Below are positions 22,249 to 30,049 of a stretch of DNA of 33,043 nt, piece by piece (position 1 is the first letter of the stretch; the number at the start of each line of letters is the position of its first letter). The translations under genes were made by a program, and so were the position numbers. The stretch spans positions 1-33,043 of the forward strand of contig JAAUZD010000052.1 in the NCBI GenBank assembly GCA_014804785.1, in the 5' to 3' direction. The DNA is from Lachnospiraceae bacterium. Its GTDB lineage: Bacteria; Bacillota; Clostridia; Lachnospirales; Lachnospiraceae. Under the pieces are notes generated by a model. That model did no database searches, was not told the origin of the DNA, and saw nothing but the letters and a program-made list of their open reading frames with translations.

Positions 22249-22437
22249 TTAAGCTGCATATAACTCTATCTCTTCTTTCTTAATATTATAATAAAATGGA
22301 TATGACCTAAGCCATCTATTAAAATGATCCGAATTCTTGACGATTGGCATTATTGTTATATCATTATCAAAATAATATTCAAATGTCGCATCAGAAAGAA
22401 GTCGTCCCTTTTTTCTGATTTCTTCCTTCTCCCACAC
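22249..22437 (-). pseudogene. C-terminal remnant of a nucleotidyltransferase-domain protein
   Basis: 62 codons beginning at a GTG. GRLLSDATFEYYFDNDITIM and IVKNSDHFNRWLRSYPFYYN, ending IKKEEIELYAA, resemble the last half of small nucleotidyltransferase (MNT-type) proteins. The catalytic GSxARG...SDID part is absent, and the sequence upstream is not recognisable as it. Such proteins usually pair with a HEPN partner; none is adjacent. The remaining parts of the 22186-22578 interval hold a promoter-like sequence and nothing else clear. Confidence 0.5.
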
Positions 22438-22454
22438 GCATTCCCTTTTTATTT

Positions 22455-22483
22455 AGTATATCCATTCCCAAGACCAAAATCAA
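22455..22483 (-). promoter_or_regulatory. Probable promoter before the hypB operon
   Basis: TTGATT (22483-22478) and TATACT (22460-22455) with a 17-bp spacer. It precedes the nucleotidyltransferase remnant and, 260 bases further, hypB. No nickel-responsive operator or riboswitch was recognised between them. Confidence 0.45.
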
Positions 22484-22578
22484 GTCGTACCGAGTTATAA
22501 ATAAGGTCCTCTCATCTACATCATATATCTAATGCCACATAATATATATAGCATTATTTTCGGCTCAAAATCTTTTCC

Positions 22579-25077
22579 TTAGTTTTCAGGAATATCACAA
22601 AATATTTCACAATCAAACCATGATGCAGCTCTGTCCAACGCGTCGGCTTTTTCCTTATCTTCTGCACTATCTTCCTCCTGATTCCCGAGAATTTCAATAA
22701 TGTCCATACAAACAAGCTTTCCGTCTTGTACGGCAAGGACATAAATGACTTCCTTATTGGTAAATCGACTCGTGTCCTCATGATATTCTGTCTGTTTTAT
22801 CTGGAAAAGCAGTTCATCTTCCCCATCCTCATTATAATCATACAGTGCAAACCGTTTGTGTGGTTCCGTAAATTCCGCTGCATAAATCTCCTCATCAAAG
22901 AACCCCAGTTTACTGCTTTTTCCCTTCTCTGTAAAAGGGTTTTCCACCGTCAGATTATGATACAGGAATTCTTGATATAAATGCGGCAGGAAAAGGCTCT
23001 GTAAATAGCCTCTTACATTTATTGTCTTTTCAATCTCAAATTCCATATAATAACACTTATTTGTATTGTTCAGTATTCCGCTTGCCATTCCTTTTATCAC
23101 ACCTTCCTTCTGGTTTTCCTCCTTTGAAAAAGAAACATCTAAATTAGAAAACAAGCTTTCCCCCTCTTTCACCGGAATTCCGTAAATTTTTGCCAAAAAT
23201 TCATTGATTTCCTCAGCATCCATCACTAATTTTTTTGATAAATACGGATTTCTCCTTAAATCAATCCTGTTTATCAGGGGATTTTCTTTTTCCTCCAAAA
23301 TCCATATCGCATCCCACTCCTGATCGATAAGATAATCCGCCAGAGGATAAATGACTTCCTCAACCTCAGGCGTTAACAAATAAATGCCTTTTTTGTCAAC
23401 ACTGTCATAAGAATAGACAATCAGTTGATCTTCTTCATACCAGCAGATACAATCAGACAGCAAAATTTCCCGGCTGGTGTTCCCCTCTTCCTTGACAGTA
23501 AAGCTTTCCGGCACTTCAAGGGGTATGGTCGAAGCCATGTTTTTTTCCATATCAGCATATATATCATCTATGGAGACCTGTTTCCATTCCTCCCCTAATC
23601 CGTATGAGTTCTGCCTCTTTATGTAATAGCATATTTCCCCCTGCTTATAAGCGGCAGCATAAAAATCCGAAATATAATAATAGTCTGCCACAGGACATCT
23701 AAGGAGACTACTGACATTCTTTTTTGTTTCTGCTGTCCATGGGTAAGACCGCCTCTCCAACTCCAAACCAGAGTTCTCTACTGCACTTTTCAACAGTTCA
23801 TTCGGATTGTCATCCTTTGCCTGCTCTATCCAGCGAGCCATTCCACTGCCATAGGCTTCCCCGTCCTCAGGATAATTGCCGCCATCCTGCCACCACCTTT
23901 CATCAAAAGGATTCCATGGGTCATAAACCGCAGGATATTCATTTTTCTCATATCCATACTCTGTGAATGGGAAAAGCCTTGGCTCAAAAAACTCTTCATC
24001 TATTTTCATACTTTCCTGGGGACTTACATAATACCCGTAGCCCTCTCCCTCCTGCTCACATCTGGCGGCATACACGCAGTAAGAACCGTTTTTATAGTCA
24101 TTTACATAGTTGAGAAGGGGAAAATCCCAATGAAAGCCATAAGATTCCTTCTTGTCAACCACTACCTCCCCTTCTCTGAATCCTAAATGAATCCTGACTC
24201 CGCCCTTCCATGAAGAAGCTGACGCATACCCCAGTGTCGGAAGGAGCTGCGTGCCGTCCGACGCAAGGATATCTGTATATCCGCCCCGGAAATTTGCATT
24301 TTTTGATAAAATACTAAACTGTCCGTTATCCTCTTGCGCAATAACATATAATGCGCCAGAATTACTCATCGAGTGATTGCACGTCTCCACATAAGCAAAC
24401 ATTTCCTTCTTTCCATCACCCGTTATATCATAAAAAGTTATATTTTCTAACTGATAGGGAAGGTCTGCCTGCTCCAGTTCCACCACATTTCCCTGAAACA
24501 GATCGCCAGAAACGGCCAAAAGCCTCTTCTCAAGGGTGATTCCGTATTCCTCTGTTTTCGGTAGATCAGCATAATAATCCTCTATCCCAGATTCTTCACT
24601 TTCTAACCAAAGAGGCAGTCCATAATCATCAAAATCCGTCGCCTTGTATATGACACTTCCACCTTCCACTTCTTCTTCACAAAAAAACTCATTTTCCCGG
24701 TCCGTATCTCTAAGATATCCCTTATTTTCCTCATTATAAGTATAAGTAACACTGTAAGAGGGAGCTGTATATCTTTTTCCTCTTATTCCCCTATAAGTGC
24801 AGTTATCAAAAACAGCTATCACCGTATTTTCATCTATTCTCTGCCATGTTCCCCTATCCACGTTTCTACATCCATAATGGACTACCTGTCCGTCAGGGGA
24901 AAAGCAGGTCCGGTAAAGGGTCACCCATTCATCCAGTTCGGATTCAAAATAAGTGCCCCTTATATTTCTCCATGTCCCCACAATAGGGTCTGCCTGTTCT
25001 TCATATTCCGGCGTTGCAGTAAGCAAACTCAATGCCATATACACTGCACCGCCTATCAATGTTATCAATTTCTTCAT
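22579..25077 (-). CDS. 832-aa exported protein of unknown function
   Basis: It starts MKKLITLIGGAVYMALSLLTA, a signal peptide or N-terminal anchor. The first domain (ADPIVGTWRNI, residues ~30-115) looks like the lipocalin-like GTW domain of secreted proteins. Two loops resemble integrin/EF-type calcium sites: YDITGDGKKEMFAYVE (near residue 225) and YDYNEDGEDELLFQIK (near 770), which in VCBS/FG-GAP-like proteins report on the state of the protein. The middle is acidic and rich in aromatic residues, with no enzyme motif found. It is monocistronic, with an unusual upstream region (repeats at 25187-25219). A role at the cell surface is likely; function unknown. Confidence 0.75.
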   Translation of the reverse strand: MKKLITLIGGAVYMALSLLTATPEYEEQADPIVGTWRNIRGTYFESELDEWVTLYRTCFSPDGQVVHYGCRNVDRGTWQRIDENTVIAVFDNCTYRGIRGKRYTAPSYSVTYTYNEENKGYLRDTDRENEFFCEEEVEGGSVIYKATDFDDYGLPLWLESEESGIEDYYADLPKTEEYGITLEKRLLAVSGDLFQGNVVELEQADLPYQLENITFYDITGDGKKEMFAYVETCNHSMSNSGALYVIAQEDNGQFSILSKNANFRGGYTDILASDGTQLLPTLGYASASSWKGGVRIHLGFREGEVVVDKKESYGFHWDFPLLNYVNDYKNGSYCVYAARCEQEGEGYGYYVSPQESMKIDEEFFEPRLFPFTEYGYEKNEYPAVYDPWNPFDERWWQDGGNYPEDGEAYGSGMARWIEQAKDDNPNELLKSAVENSGLELERRSYPWTAETKKNVSSLLRCPVADYYYISDFYAAAYKQGEICYYIKRQNSYGLGEEWKQVSIDDIYADMEKNMASTIPLEVPESFTVKEEGNTSREILLSDCICWYEEDQLIVYSYDSVDKKGIYLLTPEVEEVIYPLADYLIDQEWDAIWILEEKENPLINRIDLRRNPYLSKKLVMDAEEINEFLAKIYGIPVKEGESLFSNLDVSFSKEENQKEGVIKGMASGILNNTNKCYYMEFEIEKTINVRGYLQSLFLPHLYQEFLYHNLTVENPFTEKGKSSKLGFFDEEIYAAEFTEPHKRFALYDYNEDGEDELLFQIKQTEYHEDTSRFTNKEVIYVLAVQDGKLVCMDIIEILGNQEEDSAEDKEKADALDRAASWFDCEIFCDIPEN

Positions 25078-25141
25078 CGCTATTTTCTCCTTATCCTATT
25101 TCTAAGGAAGCGTTGATCAAATCACCGTTTCCCTAACACTA

Positions 25142-25162
25142 ATTGCCAGCAGGACTGGCAAT
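25142..25162. promoter_or_regulatory. Palindrome between the 832-aa gene and its repeat cluster
   Basis: ATTGCCAG (25142-25149) and CTGGCAAT (25155-25162) are exact inverted copies around 5 bases. On the minus strand it lies between the triple repeat and the gene, so it is either an operator or a leader hairpin. Confidence 0.5.
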
Positions 25163-25186
25163 CACACATTTTTATCATAAAACAGG

Positions 25187-25219
25187 CTTGCATCATTCTT
25201 GCATCATTTTTGCATCAAA
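25187..25219 (-). repeat. Three tandem 11-bp repeats upstream of the 832-aa gene
   Basis: CTTGCATCATT occurs twice in a row (25187-25197, 25198-25208), followed by the near copy TTTGCATCAAA (25209-25219). Eleven-base spacing puts them on one face of the helix. A TATGAT box follows on the minus strand (about 25173-25178), so these may be an activator site; binding protein unknown. Confidence 0.65.
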
Positions 25220-25249
25220 TATGCTACATTTCATTTCTAAAAACACACC

Positions 25250-25303
25250 AAAAAAGGAACTGTTGCGCTGATAGATTATCTATCTACCTTTGCAACAGTT
25301 CCC
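25250..25303 (-). terminator. Terminator of the 251-aa gene
   Basis: GGAACTGTTGC (25256-25266) pairs with GCAACAGTTCC (25292-25302) over 11 bp. The loop contains the inner palindrome GATAGATTATCTATC. On the minus strand six Ts follow. It begins about 13 bases after the stop codon. Confidence 0.88.
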
Positions 25304-25315
25304 TGTAAATGCAAA

Positions 25316-26071
25316 CTATTTAAAAAAATGACTAAATACATCTTTGACCAATTCATTTATTGTTTTACTTGCATATTTCTCATCAACAGCTTTTTTTGCC
25401 ATCTTCATTTTCATGTAAATATCCATTGCTACATCCTTCTGTTCCGTCACAAGCCTTGGTTGATTTTCCAGTTGACGCTGTGTGTTTAAAATGGCTCTTT
25501 CTGCATCCTCACCGGCCTTTATTCCATAATTTACATAACCATCTAACACATAACTATAAAAATCAAATGCCTTATCTAATGCTGCCAGTTCCTCTTCTTC
25601 CGTCACTTTACGCCAATCGTCCTTGGTCGAGCCATCATCAGCTAATACCCAATACTCTCTAGTTCCCTGCTCATATCCTTTCTTTATCTCATCATACATT
25701 GTGGCATATACAGTTAAGCAATTCTTTGCCCAATCTTCTAACGACTCCCCTGCCTCTGCATTTAATTTAAGCAGCCTCTTATGAAAATCTGCTTCCATTC
25801 CATGAGCCGGATCCATTACAATCTTATCACCATATTCTCTCATTTTGACTAAAGAATCTAAATCAACCGTCTCATCCTGCTGCCCCATCTCCTGTACACT
25901 TTTTCTGTAAGCTTCTATTCCTTCATCAGAAAAAGTAACTTTCACGGAAATATCTCCTTCCGTTTTATCAAAAAAAGAAGCTTGCGCATCTTTAGTTGAT
26001 TGCACATTGTTGCTTTGAACATTATCGACTGCATTAGTATTAATAAAGTTATTTTGTACTACTATTTTCAT
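25316..26071 (-). CDS. 251-aa protein of unknown function
   Basis: Start at 26071 is supported by GGGGG 7 bases upstream. The first 25 residues are Asn/Gln/Val-rich and low in charge (MKIVVQNNFINTNAVDNVQS), followed by an acidic helical protein (ISVKVTFSDEGIEAYRKSVQEMG; LKLNAEAGESLEDWAKN). No signal peptide, membrane helix or catalytic motif is seen. Short cytosolic proteins beginning with a polar patch then a beta motif xVTFSDEG are common in Lachnospiraceae, but I cannot name the family. It has a promoter at 26239-26267 and its own terminator. Confidence 0.7.
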   Translation of the reverse strand: MKIVVQNNFINTNAVDNVQSNNVQSTKDAQASFFDKTEGDISVKVTFSDEGIEAYRKSVQEMGQQDETVDLDSLVKMREYGDKIVMDPAHGMEADFHKRLLKLNAEAGESLEDWAKNCLTVYATMYDEIKKGYEQGTREYWVLADDGSTKDDWRKVTEEEELAALDKAFDFYSYVLDGYVNYGIKAGEDAERAILNTQRQLENQPRLVTEQKDVAMDIYMKMKMAKKAVDEKYASKTINELVKDVFSHFFK

Positions 26072-26086
26072 TCTGTTTCCCCCCGA

Positions 26087-26230
26087 TTAATTAACATAAT
26101 CATAATAATTATAGTTAAAGGTCATCGTATATGGCTGGAAATAACTAATATAGCTAGATCCTTGTGCCCACTGATAAAAGCAATTATACTCTGCAATATC
26201 TACCAGTACATCATCATATGCAATCGATAA
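26087..26230 (-). other. Open leader stretch without a start codon
   Basis: The leader between promoter and the 251-aa gene is open in one frame for about 46 codons (ending NYNYYDYVN before the stop) but has no ATG/GTG/TTG start and no ribosome-binding site. It reads like a protein end, perhaps a scrap of a gene lost to the neighbouring rearrangement. It is probably not translated. Confidence 0.2.
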
Positions 26231-26236
26231 CTACTA

Positions 26237-26282
26237 TTATTATAAATGATAACAATATGAAGAACAACCAAAATCTTCAAGC
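26237..26282 (-). repeat. 46-bp promoter-containing direct repeat, left copy
   Basis: Matches the copy at 32472-32517 at about 40 of 46 positions, with the central 25 bases identical. On the minus strand it contains TTGTTC (26267-26262), a 17-bp spacer and TATAAT (26244-26239), a complete sigma-A promoter for the 251-aa gene, plus about 15 conserved bases upstream of the -35 box that may be an activator site. Confidence 0.7.
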
Positions 26283-26301
26283 CTTTCAGTCAATTATCTA
26301 C

Positions 26302-28152
26302 TTATTCCTTATCATTTGAAGCGGACAGCAATGTCATCGGCTCCATTTGTAAAATTCGGTTCGTGTTATACATCATCATACCTGTTCCCGTAACAGTCAG
26401 GAACAAAGCACACATCCCAAAAACAAGAAACGAAGCAGCAATATCATTCTTTTCATCTACCTCATTTTTTACATCTAATACATTCACATTGCTATAAGTC
26501 ATATCATAAGCAGTCTGGTAAAAGTCCTTCTGGGAAATGCGGTCGGCAAACACTGCACCCAGAGTGCATCCCCAAAAACTGCCTGCCAGCAGAATCAAAA
26601 GCATCCCTGTCATCAAAGACATCCGGCAGCTTCCTTTTGAAACACCCATACAGCGTTCAATGGCAATTCTTTTCTTCTGTTTTGCTATAAACAGGTGATT
26701 AAACAGAAGCAGCAGGAAAATGCTGATACTAAGTCCAATGCTGCAAAGGAGGATCGACATAGATTTCATCTGATCAATCCCGCTTTTTAATTCACGATAC
26801 CCTCTATCATAAAAAGTGATATCCAAATCTGTAATGCCTTGTTTCTCCCATTCTTCCATAAATTTATCAATACTTCCGTTTGGTATCTGGAAAGAAGTGG
26901 TGCTCCCTTTCATAGGTCCGTAAGCTAAAATATTGCAGCTATCACGATTTTGAATGGAATTCATCGGTACGATCATCTCGTCCCCTGCCATTTGATAGCT
27001 TCTCGAAATCTCTGCCGAAACCGTATCATAAATACCTACAATCTTATATGTACTCTCTTCAAAGACTGCCGGCACCTCACCATCCGCATTTAAAAAATTA
27101 AAGCCAAATCCTTGGGTACCATCAATCCCATAATTCCTGCTGGCCGTATCTTTGGCATTTGTATAATACAAAGCAGTGTGAACCATATCGCCTATGGACA
27201 GCGCATTGTTTTGTGCAAATGTTCGGGAAACCAGACACACCTTTTCTCCTGTTTCATACTCCTCCTGTGAAATATCATTTCCTTCACAGATATAAGCATC
27301 CCCCTGATAAAAGGGCATGAGCAGCATTGTTGCCCCTGTTCCGGTTACCGGAAAGGTCTTACTTGGCAGAGACAGCCCATCGGAATAATTTAAGTACCGC
27401 CTTCCCTCCTCCGACTGATAAAATCCGGGAACCACTTCATAATATGCTAAAGGCTCCTTAAGGATATCCTCCATTATCTCGCCATTTTCAGTATACTGGG
27501 AAGTCCCAAGAGGATTTGGAGCATATTCCATTGTTCGCATCACATTCTCTATATGTCCGCCGTGAATTTCCCCAATCCATGCCAACTCCGCAATATAAGT
27601 TTTATCCTTAAATAAGGGGAGGGGATTATCATTGGTATGATCGCAAAACCATATATAGTTGCCTTCCAGATTTTGATCTCCATTTAAGATCTTAGTCACA
27701 TGGACTTGTACCGACTCATCAGGAATACAGTCTTCTACAGGCGAAAATTCTGCAATGATAACCATAAAATTCGCATTATCGGAACAAACCAGCTGGTATT
27801 CTGGTGCATAAGAGGCATAATGACTCCTTTTTTCAGGCTTCCTGATATATTCAGCGCCCTCAAACTGTAGGACTGAAACCGGATACACATAAGCATACTG
27901 TGCGCTCTGGTAGATTTCGTAATCTTTCCGCGCTGCATCCCATTCCATATCCTGGCTGATAGAATCCGGCTTTTGCTCCACAGTTCCAATTGTGAAAAAG
28001 GAAGCTTCATATTCTTTTAAATTTTGATTACTTCTAAGCCATAGATTGGCTCCGATAGTCAGCAAAGCCCCGGAACATACAATCAGCAGTAAAAATACAA
28101 AAGTTTTTACAGGTGTACGAAGCATCTGTCTAATACTGTTCCTAACAATCAT
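26302..28152 (-). CDS. FtsX/MacB-type ABC transporter permease
   Basis: 616 residues. Membrane segments: one at about 15-37 (FVFLLLIVCSGALLTIGANL), then three at the C-terminal end (MSILLCSIGLSISIFLLLLF; MLLILLAGSFWGCTLGAVF; ASFLVFGMCALFLTVTGTGM). About 420 extracellular residues lie between, as in MacB and FtsX permeases that do not carry substrate across themselves but drive a periplasmic or cell-surface step. Its ATG overlaps the stop of the ATPase gene by the ATGA junction, showing translational coupling to a gene that has become defective. Confidence 0.85.
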   Translation of the reverse strand: MIVRNSIRQMLRTPVKTFVFLLLIVCSGALLTIGANLWLRSNQNLKEYEASFFTIGTVEQKPDSISQDMEWDAARKDYEIYQSAQYAYVYPVSVLQFEGAEYIRKPEKRSHYASYAPEYQLVCSDNANFMVIIAEFSPVEDCIPDESVQVHVTKILNGDQNLEGNYIWFCDHTNDNPLPLFKDKTYIAELAWIGEIHGGHIENVMRTMEYAPNPLGTSQYTENGEIMEDILKEPLAYYEVVPGFYQSEEGRRYLNYSDGLSLPSKTFPVTGTGATMLLMPFYQGDAYICEGNDISQEEYETGEKVCLVSRTFAQNNALSIGDMVHTALYYTNAKDTASRNYGIDGTQGFGFNFLNADGEVPAVFEESTYKIVGIYDTVSAEISRSYQMAGDEMIVPMNSIQNRDSCNILAYGPMKGSTTSFQIPNGSIDKFMEEWEKQGITDLDITFYDRGYRELKSGIDQMKSMSILLCSIGLSISIFLLLLFNHLFIAKQKKRIAIERCMGVSKGSCRMSLMTGMLLILLAGSFWGCTLGAVFADRISQKDFYQTAYDMTYSNVNVLDVKNEVDEKNDIAASFLVFGMCALFLTVTGTGMMMYNTNRILQMEPMTLLSASNDKE

Positions 28153-28590
28153 TTTGACCTCACCTCAAACAGCCTGCCGTCCTGCATTCTTAAGACCACA
28201 TCGGACGCATCTGCGACGATTTCATTATGGGTGACGATAATAACCGCCTTCTTTTCTTCCTGTGCCATTTTCTTCATCAAATCAATGATAATCTTTTCAT
28301 TCTCACTGTCCAGATTTCCGGTTGGCTCATCCGCCAGAAGAATCTGTCATGCGGTATTCATCCCGATTGATAAGAGACATATCCTTATTTTCTACCAGAA
28401 TCTTTCCCGATGTAGGCAGCTCCATCCCAGCTAGCAGGGACAAAAAGGTGCTTTTGCCACTGCCGGACTTTCCAATAATCGAATACATCAATCCCGTCTG
28501 AAAGCTACAGGACACATCTGAAAGCGCCTGTGTTATCTGGTATTTGGAACGATACTCATAACTTACATGTTCTGCTCTTATTATCTCCAT
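28149..28590 (-). pseudogene. MacB-type ABC ATPase with internal deletion
   Basis: The first 80 codons are normal: MEIIRAEHVSYEYRSKYQ, Walker A GKSGSGKST (about 39-47), up to LINRDEYR. There the sequence jumps: the next recognisable stretch is ILLADEPTGNLDSEN (Walker B), out of frame by one, and it then runs normally (VIIVTHNEIVADASDVV) to a stop overlapping the permease start. Some 75 residues containing the Q-loop, the helical subdomain and the LSGGQ signature are missing. The junction is at about 28346-28352. Without signature and Q-loop the protein cannot hydrolyse ATP normally, so the exporter has no working ATPase from this locus. Confidence 0.85.
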
Positions 28591-28599
28591 AGTTTCCTC

Positions 28600-29805
28600 C
28601 TACTGTGCCGCAAACAGTAATTGCATCGTACTTCTTTTGCCTGTGCGCAAAAGTGCTACTGTGCAACCTGCCATATACGGAACAGCAATCATTGCGTCAG
28701 AAAATAAAACCGTGCTTATATTTTGAAACAACAGGCATATCGCATCTCCAATTAGGAAACCTGTCAAAATTAGGCACAATTGCTCTGTCCATAAGATTGC
28801 CATGCACTTGAGCGTACTGCTTCCCATCGCCCTTATCAAAGCAAACTCTCGAACCCTGCTATCCATCAACAATGTGCTGACAATATAAGCCACTCCCAAT
28901 ATAGTGAGACATATAATGCCAAGAAAGCTCTCAAATATCTGTATCGTCTTTTGAAGCTTGTCTGCCATTGAAACAAAAACCGTGTCTCTCACGTTCAAAG
29001 CACACCCCTCAAAAGAATCATTTGCCATCACATTCCTTTCCATAAGTCCCAGTGCTTTCATTTCAGCTTTAAAATCGTTAAGCGCTAACGGATCTGCCAC
29101 ATAAAAGGAAAAGTGCGATGGTTGAAAAGGAACATTCTCTCGCGCATAACTTTCCCTCAAAAGTCCGATTGGAATTAAAATATCAGGAGGCATTGCACCC
29201 ACACCCTCAGCCACAATATCCATTTCTCCCACAATCGTAACATTTAAAATTTCCAAGGGATAACAGTGGATTCCCTCTTCATCATTGTAATCATAATAAT
29301 ATAAATTCAGCGGAATTTCCTGCCCCCTTTTCCACTGCTGCTTTTTCATCAAAGCACTGCTGACAATACATTTCGCATCTGATGACTGAAAAAAGGAATC
29401 CTCCCCTTGATTTAACTCCAGATTCTCCCAAGTAAGCCCCGGTACTGCTTCCATGCAGCTGACTCCCTCTACAGACAGTGTTAACATCTCTCTCCTTTCT
29501 TCATCCGGGAAATCACCGATGCCTCCCATCATCCGGATTCCATATGCCGCATCCTTTACCTGTGAAGAGGTGATAAGGCTCCCGGCTAATACCTCATCAA
29601 TCCAAATGCCTGTGCTTTTTGAACCATTCAAATTTGTAATCTGGCAGTACACCGGCATCACTTCCGGCAAATTCATAAGCTGATTCCGATTACTCTGCAT
29701 ATTTCCAAGATAGATATTGACAGCAGTTACTAAAAAGGTACAGACCAGTATGGTGATAAGGCTTTTCTTTTTGTTACGGGCTATGTTCCTAGCTATTATA
29801 TACAT
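28600..29805 (-). CDS. FtsX/MacB-type ABC transporter permease, second copy
   Basis: 401 residues. N-terminal membrane helix (SLITILVCTFLVTAVNIYL, ~15-35), a long extracellular region of about 240 residues, then helices IIICLTILGVAYIVSTLL, EQLCLILTGFLIGDAICLLF and MIAVPYMAGCTVALL. The juxtamembrane motif DSRVREFALIRAMGSS is the hallmark of the FtsX domain. It lies 9 bases before the ATPase remnant. Two different permeases with one ATPase fits a heterodimeric exporter or a cell-envelope peptide-response system. Confidence 0.85.
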   Translation of the reverse strand: MYIIARNIARNKKKSLITILVCTFLVTAVNIYLGNMQSNRNQLMNLPEVMPVYCQITNLNGSKSTGIWIDEVLAGSLITSSQVKDAAYGIRMMGGIGDFPDEERREMLTLSVEGVSCMEAVPGLTWENLELNQGEDSFFQSSDAKCIVSSALMKKQQWKRGQEIPLNLYYYDYNDEEGIHCYPLEILNVTIVGEMDIVAEGVGAMPPDILIPIGLLRESYARENVPFQPSHFSFYVADPLALNDFKAEMKALGLMERNVMANDSFEGCALNVRDTVFVSMADKLQKTIQIFESFLGIICLTILGVAYIVSTLLMDSRVREFALIRAMGSSTLKCMAILWTEQLCLILTGFLIGDAICLLFQNISTVLFSDAMIAVPYMAGCTVALLRTGKRSTMQLLFAAQ

Positions 29806-29855
29806 TTCGTTTCTCCCGATTGATACAACTCTGCTTCAGCAACTTTTGTACTTCC

Positions 29856-29884
29856 ATTTTCCATTGTTTCCGTACAATTGTCAA
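29856..29884 (-). promoter_or_regulatory. Possible promoter before the permease genes
   Basis: TTGACA (29884-29879) and GAAAAT (29861-29856) at 17 bp. The -10 box matches consensus at 4 of 6. It would give the transporter genes a start of their own, about 50 bases before the permease. Confidence 0.35.
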
Positions 29885-29920
29885 TCCAGTTATAAACAGA
29901 CCAACATTATATTTGCAAAC

Positions 29921-29953
29921 CAAAAGACACACCTGAAACATATCAAGTGTGTC
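29921..29953 (-). terminator. Weak terminator after the solute-binding protein gene
   Basis: GACACAC (29926-29932) pairs with GTGTGTC (29947-29953), followed on the minus strand by only four Ts. It would separate the lipoprotein pair from the transporter genes. The interval 29806-30049 has nothing else clear. Confidence 0.45.
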
Positions 29954-30049
29954 AAAAACAGCTATATGACCTGAACACCAAATCTGCCGATAGTTTGGCA
30001 AATTTCTTTGAAGATAACTGTACAGCAACTGTCCATATAAACAAAAATT

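Noticed and set aside
25187-25219. Short tandem repeats as a CRISPR array
   Set aside because: Units are 11 bp with no spacers and only three copies; no cas genes are nearby.
29806-30049. Short overlapping frames on both strands between the lipoprotein and permease genes
   Set aside because: They lack ribosome-binding sites and protein-like composition, and overlap regulatory sequence.
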